From positions 717,817 to 781,816 of the forward strand of contig JBEKRQ010000002.1 in NCBI GenBank assembly GCA_049517655.1: a stretch of DNA of 64,000 nucleotides, in the 5' to 3' direction. Numbering within the stretch: the first letter of the stretch is position 1; each line of letters begins with the position of its first letter. The translations under genes were made by a program, and so were the position numbers. The notes below the pieces were generated by a model. The model was not told the DNA's origin. It worked only from the letters and a program-made list of their open reading frames with translations, and did no database searches. This document shows positions 25,840 through 35,453 of this stretch, one piece after another. Source of the stretch: UBA11358 sp049517655 (GTDB lineage Bacteria; Verrucomicrobiota; Verrucomicrobiia; Limisphaerales; UBA11358).

Positions 25840-27204
25840 TCAATGGCTCGCCGGATGTGTTCCATCAGGGGAATTCGGAACGTCTGCCTTCCTGGCTTTC
25901 AGAGCACGCAAGGCAAGGAGCGTTCGTTTTTCCTGGGAAAGATTATCCAGTTTGGAATTCTGTGTTTCAACTCTGACGTCAACGTGCTGATTTTCGCGAT
26001 TGCGCGGCTTGCCATCCAGTGGAACACTCCGGGATATTTTCTGAAAGAAGTTCTCAAAGTCGGCAATGTCGATTTTTGAAACGAAATTTAACGCAGCTGT
26101 CCTCGAAGCTTCCGATACTGTCTTAAACCGCTGATGCTGGGTCAGGAGGACATGGAGGGCGTCTTGCCATGGTGCAATATTCTGCTCAGGCACCATGGGA
26201 GTCGGCGAACTGCGTGAGTCGAAACCCTTCTCGTAGCTGTCTATCGGATGCACCAGCAGGATGTAGTCAACACCCAACTTCGCTTCCGCCAACCCGCCCA
26301 CATTACTGGCTATGACTGGAATGCCGCGAAGCATGGCCTCGACAACTATTATTCCAAACGCCTCCGGCCACAAGGACGGTACTAATAGCACGCGAGTCTT
26401 GGCCAGGACTGTCCCAATGTCATCCGACGGTTCAAGAATTGTGACATTTGACGACGCTTTCAACTTTGCGAGATCCGCTTCGGTGGTCCCCCACGCAGGT
26501 AACGCAGAAAACTCAACGTGGGGAAACAGCTCCAGCAACTTTAAAAAGATGGATATGCCTTTGTAGGCACAAGGATTGATAAAAGTAACAAACCCCCGTT
26601 CAAACGATGTCGAATGGGTGAAGGGGGCACTGCCATAGACTGGGAACCGCAACACCGACGACTCCAAGCCTCCCCATCGAGATATGTAGTCCTTCAAAAA
26701 TGTGCTGACGGTGATGATTCCATTCACTTGTCCAATCAACTGGGCGGTAGCAGAGCTTTTGAATATGGCGTGGGGACCAAAAGGCAGATCGAGCGCACAG
26801 TGGACTAAATAGATAACCGGAGCGAGACCAGATTCCAGCGCAGCTGCCAGGAGCAATTGCCCGGGATCTTGGGAGGAAACCATGATTTCATCTGGCTTGA
26901 AAAGACTGGCTTGCTTCAGAACATAGCGGTGAAGGCGGTCAGAGTTAAAAACTGCATGCACTTCAACTCCTTTGTAGTGAAACACATAGGCTTCAGCGGA
27001 TTGCGAATGCACCTGTATCTTTCGGGCGGCTAATTCACGTGCGAATTCACCCAAAGACTGTGGACCATGACTCCCGATGGCGGGAGCGATTGCCTGACAT
27101 TCATGACCTCGCTGAGCCAGCCCCTCCAACAGCAATCGATTCGCCTTGTTCGCGCCTCCGAAGGTCGGGACATACAACATGTTTTGCAACAAAAGAAGTC
27201 TCAT
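25840..27204 (-). CDS. GT4-family glycosyltransferase with NRPS-linker tail
   Basis: GT4-type (GT-B fold): N-terminal QNMLYVPTFGGANKANRLLL and the donor-binding C-terminal region LLVPSLWPEAFGIIVVEAML then RGIPVIASNVGGLAEAK. The last ~35 residues contain LSQEKRTLLALRALKARK, nearly the same as the linker before a C domain at the start of the 44689 protein (LSSEKRALLALRALKSHE). The GT domain is also ~50% like the GT4 domain fused to NRPS in the 47259 protein. It may therefore be a GT split from a former GT-NRPS fusion. Sugar and acceptor are unknown. Confidence 0.88.
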   Translation of the reverse strand: MRLLLLQNMLYVPTFGGANKANRLLLEGLAQRGHECQAIAPAIGSHGPQSLGEFARELAARKIQVHSQSAEAYVFHYKGVEVHAVFNSDRLHRYVLKQASLFKPDEIMVSSQDPGQLLLAAALESGLAPVIYLVHCALDLPFGPHAIFKSSATAQLIGQVNGIITVSTFLKDYISRWGGLESSVLRFPVYGSAPFTHSTSFERGFVTFINPCAYKGISIFLKLLELFPHVEFSALPAWGTTEADLAKLKASSNVTILEPSDDIGTVLAKTRVLLVPSLWPEAFGIIVVEAMLRGIPVIASNVGGLAEAKLGVDYILLVHPIDSYEKGFDSRSSPTPMVPEQNIAPWQDALHVLLTQHQRFKTVSEASRTAALNFVSKIDIADFENFFQKISRSVPLDGKPRNRENQHVDVRVETQNSKLDNLSQEKRTLLALRALKARKADVPNSPDGTHPASH

Positions 27205-27363
27205 CGGACATCACTCTGCGCATTGAGCCAAGCCTCAATCTTCAGACTCATGGTCTAGTCTGGATCAATTTACACGGTTTAGCAAAATCCGCATATTACA
27301 AGTTTAGAATCGGGCAAAGCCACGATCGTCGCGCGCGACATGTTGCTTGCGTCAGTTACAGTT

Positions 27364-30300
27364 CTATTTTTTCTCATTTATTTCTAAATCATTTGCTTTA
27401 TCCCTCAACAAAAGTTTGGCCTCATCGTCCGAGATGGCTTCAAGCTCTTGGACCGCGGCGTCCATGTCTTGAGCGTTCATTCTGCCAATAACCTCCTGCT
27501 CGATGACTCCGGCCAGTTGTGCTATGGTCGGTTTTTCCAAGATTACATTCAACGGCAACTCCACTCCAAACACTTTTCTGATACGAGAGATCAAAACCGT
27601 CCCGAGCAGGGAATGTCCGCCGAGTTCAATGAAATTATCGTGGATGCCAACCCGTTCCAACCGAAGGATGTTGACCCAGATTGTCGCCAGCATTTCTTCA
27701 ATCGGGGTCCTAGGGGCGACACAACCTTTTTGTTCAGGGGGGAATTGCCGTTGCTGATCGTCGATTGCCTTGTCGATTTGTTCCACATCACACAATTGAG
27801 TGGCGATACGCATGGCTGTCTTTGAGTCGAGCCGGTAGGACGTTGGGACGACATGATTTTGCACAGGTACAGACACAGAAGCAGATTTCTTCTGTGAGGG
27901 GGCATATTTGGCGGAGGCGGCCTCACCAACTGGGATTTGAAAAGAGGATCGGCCTTCAGATTCTTCGACGAATACTCCTCCGGTACTTTCGAGGAATTCC
28001 ATCACCGGTCTGTTTCTTGAGGTATGCACAATAGAAAAGTGAATCTGTTTCACTCCCCGCTCCAGTCCCCGTTTGCCCAGGTGCGCGAGCATTTGGTGCT
28101 CAATCCCGCGGCCCAAAGCACGGCAACTCAACAGGAAGGAATCAACGTGCAAAACGCCTGACATTTCTTCGCTGAACATGGCGCCAACCAGGCCGTAGTC
28201 CCCGAACCGGTCTTTTGCTTCAACCACGAAACAATCATGTTTTACTTGGCTACAGAATTCCCGGATTTCTGATTCGGAACGGCGGATCGCCGTTGTGTTA
28301 AATTGATTGGTGCGTTGGGTGAGTTGAGCAACACGCCCGATTTGTTCCGGCTTCATCTCCTCAATCTTGCATTCCAAGTTCAACGAGGATATGAAATCAC
28401 TCAAGGTCAAAACCTCCGAGCGAAGTTGCTCCCGCCGCATATCCTGCTGATAGAAGTCAGTCCGGCGTTTGTCCTCCTCTGTAACCCTGAGCTTATCAAA
28501 GGCCCAGACATGATTGGGGAATTTTAAGATGTCTTCTGGATTCTCCGGCAACTGCAACACCAACACCCCGGGACATGCAGCTTCGACTTCGGCGCATTCT
28601 ATGGGGCTGTCATCAATGAATACAAAGCTCTCTAGGCCAAGGCTCAACTGTTGCGATAACAACTTCAGATTCTCCGATTTGGCATTCCAATTAATTTGTC
28701 TCGCTGTAATGTGCTCGAGCTTCAAGCGCATGTCGGGATGGCGCTGAAAGACCTCCAACACGTCCTGTTCCTCATTTTTGCTAACCAAACAGAGAATCAT
28801 TCCAGAATCGCGCTGAGCGATCATGAATTCCTGGAAAGCCTGGCGTGCCGGGTCGATTTCAATTCCATCCACTCCATCTTCTCCGCAAATTCCCTTCCAG
28901 AGGGTCTGATCACAGTCGAGAACAATAACTTTGCAGGGCGCAGCGCGGAGGGCATGCATTTTCCTGGCAATAATAGTTCCGAGCGCAGTAAAAAAAGCCG
29001 GACTGTAGGGAATATGGCCAAGCTCGTCCGTGCAAGGATCGTAAATGACGGGAACGGGATACAGGGCAAGCAACTCCGGAGTATCGACGAAATAAAGATT
29101 CTGGATATTCTTTAACTCTGCCCGAAGGCGTCGTTCCAGCTTTTGAAAAAGGCCATCACCTACGGCGGAGCTATCTGATTCACTGGGGCAGGTACATACA
29201 AGGTACGGAACTGGGGAACTGGCTGCCGCGGTTTTCAATGCTGTAATCAAGTCGTCTATTTTGCTCTCGACCAGACCATTATCCGCCTTCCCTTTCGCAT
29301 CCCGATACCAATCTGCGAATCTGATGAGAATGACATTGAGCCCGTTTCGATTGGTACGGAGCAGGCTTTTCGTGTCCAGTAGTTCTTGGAACACCTGATT
29401 AAATGGAGCAAATTCGATCCTGTATGGGATCTTTAATTCCTCCATCCAAAAGTCCAATGATGACTTTACCAAGTCCGGCACGAAGGTGGCTGCCACGGCA
29501 ATCGCCTGCTGCTGATTGCCAGGTCGAGCCGCCTTGTGCGCCAATTCTTCGGTGATTTCAAATTGCGAGAGTCTTGTCTTCGGAGCCTTTCCAATCTGCT
29601 CCAAAATCGCGAGGTACGATGCAATTAAATCCCGGATTGTTTCGTGATCGTACAGGTCGGTATTGAATTTTAATGTTCCAACCAAAACGCCGGCTTTTTC
29701 GTAAATGACCAAAGCCAACTCGGAATTCCCAAGGCCAGTGTCAAATTCCTCCAATTGCGCGGCAACGCCGCCCATGTTCCAACCCGGAACAAGGAAATTT
29801 TGGAACAAAAAAATGGTATTAAACAGAGCTGGGCGGCCGGTTTTCCAGCCAATTTCCCGCAGAACGGCGTCAAAGGATACTTCTTGATTTGCATAGGCTC
29901 CCAACGTTACCTGCTTCACCCGGTTCAGTATTTGCCGGACGTCCGGATCACCGTCAAAAAACGTGCGCAAGGCCACAGCATTTGTAAAAGGACCGATTAT
30001 TTCCTGAACGTCCGCTGAATTACGATTGGCAACACTGGATCCAACAACGATATCGGTCTGTTGAGAACAGTGGCAAAGCAAAATCTTGAATGCCGACAGC
30101 ATCACCATAAAAAGGGTGACTTCCTCGTTCCTGCTCAAAGACTTCAAGGTTGTCGCCAAAGCATCAGGGATGGTTATTGGCTCTTGGGCACTGTTAAATC
30201 CCAATGTCCTGCTTCGCACCCGGTCCCTAGGCAAGATCAGTTCAGGCAGATTTCCTCCCAACTGCCGCTTCCAATATTGCAGTTGTGTTTGCCAAACCTT

Positions 30301-32973
30301 CGGCATGGAACCCGTGGGCTCTCTCTGGGTAAGGACTGAATATTGAAAAGGGAGTTCGGGAAGGATTGTGCCTGGAGTTCCGCTCACGAAGAATATTTGA
30401 TAAAACCTCGACAGCTCCTTGAGGAGAAGTTGGATCGACCAGCCATCACAAGCAATGTGGTGTGTTACGATGAGCAGGACATGTTCCTCGGGAGCCACCT
30501 TGAGCAAGTGAGGCTTGATCAATGGGCCGGTTTCCAAGTTGAATAAAAATTGAGCCTCCTTTGCGGCACGGCGACAAACTTCTGCCTCCCGCGCGGCTTC
30601 GGGCGTCATCAGGAGTGAATCCACTGGCAGGCTCACCGGGACAGGGGGGCTGATAATCTGAACCGGCTTTTCATCCACAAGCCTGTACGTTGTGCGCAAG
30701 ATTGCGTGACGGCTCACAATCGCGTTAAGGCTTTGTTCCAATGCCCCGATGTGAAGGCGCCCTTTCAGGCGAATGGCCAGAAGGATGTTAAGCATCTGGC
30801 TGCCTGCTCCCTTGGTTTGATGCCGCAACCAAAGCGACTCCTGCTGCCATGTGACTGGAAAAATGTTCACGCCAACATCTGTTTTAGAAAGGTGTGAAAC
30901 TGGCCCGTCGCTGTCGGTGCCATTGACCATCTGATTCAAAACAAACGCTGCCAATTCGGTAAAGGTCGCTGCTCCAAGAATTTTGGCCATGGGCACTGCC
31001 ACTTGCAGATTTACTTCAAGTTGACTCGCCAGTTGAACTGCCATCAAGGAATCAATACCAAGGGAACTCAACGATTGTTCGGCCTTTAACCGGCTTGGGT
31101 CCACTTTCAACACGCGTGCCGCTTCTTGAATAAGATACAGTTCCAATCGAGACTGACGGCTGCCGGCATCCCCGGCCATAATGGTTTCACGCGATAGAAC
31201 ATCGCCGTTGAATTCCACAGACAATTCATCAACGTCTTCGCCTTTTAATACATCAAAACGTTTCTCAAGAAATCGTGATCGACAGGCATGCCGTTGTATT
31301 TTTCCACTCGAGGTTTTTGGAATGGAGCCTGTTCGAATCAAAACCACTGCATGAACCTGCAATCCATACTCTTCGGCAACCGCCTTGCGGATCGCAAAGA
31401 TTGCTTCTTCCAGATTTGCTTTGCGATGCTGCCGCTTCACCTCCTGAACAATCACCAATTTTTCTTCTTTGTCGGTGTCAATGGAAAAAGCTGCGCCACA
31501 ACCCGGACGAAGAACGGAATGGCACTTTTCCACAGTCAATTCAATGTCTTCCGGGTGGTAATTGTAACCACCGATGATGATCAAATCTTTGAGCCGGCCG
31601 GAAATAAACAGCTCGCCCTCAAAAATGAAACCCAAGTCCCCGGTGCGAAGAAATGGACCTTTCTTCGGATTAACGGTAAAAGCATGGAACACAGTTTCAG
31701 TCTGTTCTTTTTTTTGCCAATAGCCTGCGGCGACACTCTCTCCTGAAACCCAAATTTCGCCGATCTTCCCGGGTTCACATTCCACGAAGGACTCTGGATC
31801 AACAATGAGGATACCTGGCTCTTGAAGGCTCTGGCCACAGCCGATCAGAGTACGAACTCTCTCTGCTGGTGCTGCCAATTTAGCAAGTTTATCCCGCTCA
31901 AGAGAGATGCTGCTGAAAGATTTGCTGATCGGTGGTGAGGACACTTTCCCCCCAGAAACGATGAGTGTTGCTTCGGCTAAACCATAGCAGGGATAAAACG
32001 CTTCCCGGCGAAAGCCGAAAGCTTCGAAAGCGTGTGTGAACCGTTCTATCGTTTCGTGCCGGACCCGTTCTGCGCCGCTATACGCCACCTTCCAACTGCT
32101 CAAGTCAAGGTTCAGGCGGTCTCCCTTGCGCATTTTTTGAGCACACAGTTCATAAGCAAAATTAGGTCCGCCACTGGTAGCCGCCTTATACCGTGAGATG
32201 GTTGACATCCACTGAAGTGGATCTTGCAGAAACGATATCGGTGACATCAAAACGCAACGGATACCCAGATACAATGGCTGCAGGACATTTCCGATCAACC
32301 CCATGTCGTGATAAAGCGGCAACCAACCGACCACCAGGGAATCTGCCGTATGTTCAAATGCTTTTTTGATAAGCGATTCATTGTGGAGCAGGTTGCGATG
32401 CGTAATCATCACGCCTTTTGGGAAGGCGGTGGAACCGGATGTGTACTGCAGAAAAGCCAGCGAGTCAGGAGTCAATTTCGGCTCGACCCATCTGTTTGCG
32501 CAATCATCCGTTATTGTGTCAGTGACAAGCCAGTGCTTTGGGCCGGTGCCGGCGGTTTTGGGAAACACTAATTCACAACTTGCAAGCTGTGATGAAACAG
32601 TCAAAATAATGCACGGCTGGGCATCTGCAAAAACAGACTGAAGCCTGGGCAAGTGCCGCTTCATTTGGGAAGACTGGGGTGGATATGCTGGTACCGGGAT
32701 GACACCTGCATAAATACACCCCATAAAAGCAATGATATATTCGAGGCCGGGAGGATAGAGTAATAAGGCGCGGTCTCCAACCGTTGCCATGGATTGCAGC
32801 CTTGCCGCCACGGCTCTCGCACGGTAGTCCAACCTGGAAAATGTCAGGTTTTCCCGTTCTTCCTGCCCGTCAATAAATGTATAAGCCAGATTGTCGGGTT
32901 TGTTCAACGACTGGTATCGCAGAACGTCAATCCACGTGCTGAAAGGGGGGCAACCTGCGAAGGATCGAACCAT
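27364..32973 (-). CDS. Initiation synthetase: FAAL-ACP-C-FkbH(HAD)-T
   Basis: An 1869-residue multidomain protein. Fatty acyl-AMP ligase (residues ~1-590; LAFLQYTSGSTAFPKGVMIT, CYGLAEATLIVSG), acyl carrier (LGIDSLMAVQ, ~640), condensation domain (HHIACDGW, ~838), an FkbH-type region with N-terminal SGNH-like part (VAATFVPDLV, ~1160) and HAD part (VIVLDCDQTLWKGICGEDG, ~1354), a GNAT-like tail, and a thiolation domain (LGGHSLLGTV, ~1787). FAAL activates a fatty acid onto the ACP. FkbH domains of this type load a glyceryl group from 1,3-bisphosphoglycerate onto a carrier; the C domain could then acylate the glyceryl hydroxyl, as in vioprolide. It is the first module by logic. A degraded copy of its middle lies at 35454. 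Confidence 0.9.
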   Translation of the reverse strand: MVRSFAGCPPFSTWIDVLRYQSLNKPDNLAYTFIDGQEERENLTFSRLDYRARAVAARLQSMATVGDRALLLYPPGLEYIIAFMGCIYAGVIPVPAYPPQSSQMKRHLPRLQSVFADAQPCIILTVSSQLASCELVFPKTAGTGPKHWLVTDTITDDCANRWVEPKLTPDSLAFLQYTSGSTAFPKGVMITHRNLLHNESLIKKAFEHTADSLVVGWLPLYHDMGLIGNVLQPLYLGIRCVLMSPISFLQDPLQWMSTISRYKAATSGGPNFAYELCAQKMRKGDRLNLDLSSWKVAYSGAERVRHETIERFTHAFEAFGFRREAFYPCYGLAEATLIVSGGKVSSPPISKSFSSISLERDKLAKLAAPAERVRTLIGCGQSLQEPGILIVDPESFVECEPGKIGEIWVSGESVAAGYWQKKEQTETVFHAFTVNPKKGPFLRTGDLGFIFEGELFISGRLKDLIIIGGYNYHPEDIELTVEKCHSVLRPGCGAAFSIDTDKEEKLVIVQEVKRQHRKANLEEAIFAIRKAVAEEYGLQVHAVVLIRTGSIPKTSSGKIQRHACRSRFLEKRFDVLKGEDVDELSVEFNGDVLSRETIMAGDAGSRQSRLELYLIQEAARVLKVDPSRLKAEQSLSSLGIDSLMAVQLASQLEVNLQVAVPMAKILGAATFTELAAFVLNQMVNGTDSDGPVSHLSKTDVGVNIFPVTWQQESLWLRHQTKGAGSQMLNILLAIRLKGRLHIGALEQSLNAIVSRHAILRTTYRLVDEKPVQIISPPVPVSLPVDSLLMTPEAAREAEVCRRAAKEAQFLFNLETGPLIKPHLLKVAPEEHVLLIVTHHIACDGWSIQLLLKELSRFYQIFFVSGTPGTILPELPFQYSVLTQREPTGSMPKVWQTQLQYWKRQLGGNLPELILPRDRVRSRTLGFNSAQEPITIPDALATTLKSLSRNEEVTLFMVMLSAFKILLCHCSQQTDIVVGSSVANRNSADVQEIIGPFTNAVALRTFFDGDPDVRQILNRVKQVTLGAYANQEVSFDAVLREIGWKTGRPALFNTIFLFQNFLVPGWNMGGVAAQLEEFDTGLGNSELALVIYEKAGVLVGTLKFNTDLYDHETIRDLIASYLAILEQIGKAPKTRLSQFEITEELAHKAARPGNQQQAIAVAATFVPDLVKSSLDFWMEELKIPYRIEFAPFNQVFQELLDTKSLLRTNRNGLNVILIRFADWYRDAKGKADNGLVESKIDDLITALKTAAASSPVPYLVCTCPSESDSSAVGDGLFQKLERRLRAELKNIQNLYFVDTPELLALYPVPVIYDPCTDELGHIPYSPAFFTALGTIIARKMHALRAAPCKVIVLDCDQTLWKGICGEDGVDGIEIDPARQAFQEFMIAQRDSGMILCLVSKNEEQDVLEVFQRHPDMRLKLEHITARQINWNAKSENLKLLSQQLSLGLESFVFIDDSPIECAEVEAACPGVLVLQLPENPEDILKFPNHVWAFDKLRVTEEDKRRTDFYQQDMRREQLRSEVLTLSDFISSLNLECKIEEMKPEQIGRVAQLTQRTNQFNTTAIRRSESEIREFCSQVKHDCFVVEAKDRFGDYGLVGAMFSEEMSGVLHVDSFLLSCRALGRGIEHQMLAHLGKRGLERGVKQIHFSIVHTSRNRPVMEFLESTGGVFVEESEGRSSFQIPVGEAASAKYAPSQKKSASVSVPVQNHVVPTSYRLDSKTAMRIATQLCDVEQIDKAIDDQQRQFPPEQKGCVAPRTPIEEMLATIWVNILRLERVGIHDNFIELGGHSLLGTVLISRIRKVFGVELPLNVILEKPTIAQLAGVIEQEVIGRMNAQDMDAAVQELEAISDDEAKLLLRDKANDLEINEKK

Positions 32974-33049
32974 AGCTAAATATCAGATAAAACCAGGTAT
33001 CGCGCAAAATAAATTTGACGTGACTTCACTGTTCGGGCCGTGTGATGTG

Positions 33050-34000
33050 TTACCCAACAGGAAGCCGGCCAACATCGTTGCTGTTCCAACAGCGAAGGCT
33101 GGTGTTTCGGGCTTGAATCGCCACAGCTCCCACGAATCCCGGCGCAGGTGACAGCGCGTGCAAACTCCATGACGCGGCTTTTTCTGAATCTCCCGAAATG
33201 GCCAGCACACGCGCGGGTTCATCGGGCAGGAAAGAGACTTCAACAAGGTTCAGGGAGCACATTATGCCTTCGCCCGCTGCCTTAAGCAAAGCTTCCTTGC
33301 GTATCCAAAGATTAAAAAAGGCCCTCGGTTTGGTACTTGTTGGAAGTTTTTGAAACAGCTCATTTTCCCGTTGCGAAAAAAATCTCGCCACCAAGTCGCT
33401 CATCTCTTTGACCGGGCGGATGGACTCAACATCAACGCCGACCGGGCCAACACGCGTCACCACAAACAACGCCAAATCTTCCGTATGAGCCAGATTGAAA
33501 TGAAGCCCGGCACCGCCGGACTTCAGATCCAACGCCGGCTTGCCTTGCGGCGAATAAGCAAAATCCAGCTTCGACGGACTGATTTGCAGATAGCGGCCCA
33601 GAATTGTCCGCAGTAATCCGCGTCCGGCGATGAAGCGGTTGCGATGGAGATCAAACTTGAATTTTCCGGCGTGTTCTTTTTCAAGAGGCGAGAGTGTAGC
33701 TGTGAGACCGGTCAAAACGTCGGAAGAAACACTCAGTGACGATGCCCAGACATGGATCTCATGTCCGACCAGGCGCAATTCAGCAGGCGCGGCTGGCCAA
33801 GGATTGATCTCATCAGGCAGGCTCAAACCATTAATGATTAAAGTCCGGCTAACTTGTGTTTTGTCAACCGTGACCAACTTTGCCAATTCGGAGCATCGAT
33901 TCGCAAGCAGTTTCTCAAATAGCACTTGGGCGTACTGCTTCTCGGCCCGTTGGCCTTGGTGGCGGTCTTCTCGATTCAAGGTGGCGCGGGGCAGTTTCAC
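33050..34000 (-). CDS. 4'-phosphopantetheinyl transferase (Sfp type)
   Basis: Converts apo-carrier proteins to holo form using CoA. Seen: FKFDLHRNRFIAGRGLLRTI, VGPVGVDVESIRPVKE (magnesium-binding Asp) near residue 175 and FFNLWIRKEALLKAAGEG near 230, the WxxKEAxxK signature. At 316 aa it carries a ~80-residue N-terminal extension relative to Sfp. The GTG start is uncertain. It is directly upstream of the FAAL gene on the minus strand and divergent from the radical SAM gene. A 185-bp piece of it (33738-33922) is duplicated at 36422-36606. Confidence 0.93.
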   Translation of the reverse strand: MKLPRATLNREDRHQGQRAEKQYAQVLFEKLLANRCSELAKLVTVDKTQVSRTLIINGLSLPDEINPWPAAPAELRLVGHEIHVWASSLSVSSDVLTGLTATLSPLEKEHAGKFKFDLHRNRFIAGRGLLRTILGRYLQISPSKLDFAYSPQGKPALDLKSGGAGLHFNLAHTEDLALFVVTRVGPVGVDVESIRPVKEMSDLVARFFSQRENELFQKLPTSTKPRAFFNLWIRKEALLKAAGEGIMCSLNLVEVSFLPDEPARVLAISGDSEKAASWSLHALSPAPGFVGAVAIQARNTSLRCWNSNDVGRLPVG

Positions 34001-34077
34001 CCTGCTAGAAAACCGCCAGTGAAATTATTACCGGATTACGACTGGATACCAGACACGAGCCGCTTGCTGCTTGTATT

Positions 34078-35283
34078 GTGTTTGACTTTATGCCAAAGAA
34101 TCCAGTATACTTATCCGTAGAAGTGGACTTACTCGTACAGGCATCGCCATATTTTGTCATTGGCAAAACCTACTCGGATGGCGCCTCGCTACTCTTCAAC
34201 ATGGGTGGTGGGTCGGCAATCAGATTCAACGCCGAGGCAATGAAAGTGCTGAGTAAATGCCAAACACCTCGAAGTGTAAGTCAACTGCGGGAGGAATACG
34301 ATAGTGATTCGATAGAACTGTTGATCAACGCGCAGGTAATTGTAAAGTGCGAGCAGATATGGGATTGGCATGCCATTGGGCGGGTAGAAATTGAAATCGG
34401 CACTTACTGCAATTGGAGTTGCGAATTTTGCCCAAACAGGGAGAACGCAAAACCCAGAAAATCAATGGCCATGGATCTTTTTGAGATGATCATCGCCAAA
34501 GCAGCGCGACATTCTTCGATACAAGCCGTCACTTTTCATTCATATAATGAACCCACGGTGGACAAGGATTTTGAAACGCGAATCGAACTGCTGGCTAAAT
34601 CACGTCTCAAACTGGATCTCTACACCAATGGGAGTGGCTTGACCAAAACCAAGCTGCAGATGCTTCATGACAAGGGAGTCTTAAGAACCATTGTTTTCAA
34701 TATACCTACGGTGGATGAAAACCGGTTCGAGCAGATTACCGGCGTCCGGACTTACCGTCAAAGCATGCAGAACATAGACGACGCGCTGAATATGGGCTTC
34801 AACATCCAGTTTGCTATCATATCCACCGGGGATGAGGAATCGGAAAGAAACTTGGAGCAAATCAGGAACCGATTTGGCGGGAGATTTAAACAAGAAATCA
34901 CTCCTTGGCCCACTACCGATCGCGCTGGGCTTCTGACAAACAAGTACGCACAGATGATAGACATCACGAATTCGTATTTGCACGGGTGCTATTTGCCACT
35001 TTTTCAGTTGAATGTCGGGGTCGACGGCAACTGTTTTATTTGTTGCGAAGACTTCTACCAGAAGGAAACATTCGGCCACATCAGAGACGGGGAAATCGAT
35101 GAGATATTGAATTCTGAACGTGCCAGAACCATGCGCAGACATATCTTCGGAGGCGCTTGTGCGCCCAAGGACTTTATATGTCGCCGCTGCAAAGAGATGA
35201 AGCGATTTTCCCAATACCCAAGATCTTTTCGACCGTCGGAACAGATGGCAGAATCCGTGGGTGCATACCCATCCACCATCTAA
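34078..35283 (+). CDS. Radical SAM/SPASM protein with PqqD-like N-terminal domain
   Basis: Residues ~15-95 (YFVIGKTYSDGASLLFNMGG, AIRFNAEAMKVLSKC) look like a PqqD-type peptide-recognition (RRE) fold. The 4Fe-4S CxxxCxxC motif is CNWSCEFC near residue 111, within GTYCNWSCEFCPN. C-terminal Cys in GCYLPLFQLNVGVDGNCFIC and ICRRCKEM fit SPASM clusters. It starts at GTG 34078 or ATG 34090. The 3' end is repeated at 39472. Its role in this NRPS cluster is unknown; RRE-bearing radical SAM proteins normally act on ribosomal peptides. Confidence 0.82.
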   Translation: MFDFMPKNPVYLSVEVDLLVQASPYFVIGKTYSDGASLLFNMGGGSAIRFNAEAMKVLSKCQTPRSVSQLREEYDSDSIELLINAQVIVKCEQIWDWHAIGRVEIEIGTYCNWSCEFCPNRENAKPRKSMAMDLFEMIIAKAARHSSIQAVTFHSYNEPTVDKDFETRIELLAKSRLKLDLYTNGSGLTKTKLQMLHDKGVLRTIVFNIPTVDENRFEQITGVRTYRQSMQNIDDALNMGFNIQFAIISTGDEESERNLEQIRNRFGGRFKQEITPWPTTDRAGLLTNKYAQMIDITNSYLHGCYLPLFQLNVGVDGNCFICCEDFYQKETFGHIRDGEIDEILNSERARTMRRHIFGGACAPKDFICRRCKEMKRFSQYPRSFRPSEQMAESVGAYPSTI

Positions 35284-35352
35284 TCAATGACCACTGCCGA
35301 TGATTTCCGGCAGAGCTGCCCAAATGCTACGCGTCTGGTTTCAAGCAATACC
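35187..35352 (+). repeat. Direct repeat, copy 1 (3' end of the radical SAM gene)
   Basis: Nearly identical over ~75 bp to 39472 onward and recognisably homologous for ~165 bp. Together the two copies bracket 35353-39471. It contains the last 32 codons of the radical SAM gene. Confidence 0.85.
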
Positions 35353-35453
35353 CCATGAATATTTACTACAACGCTCGACAAGCTCTGCAATGCCAGGGAG
35401 AATTCATGGAATTAAAAAAGATGGATTCGAAATCCGCAGCGAAGCATAATTAG

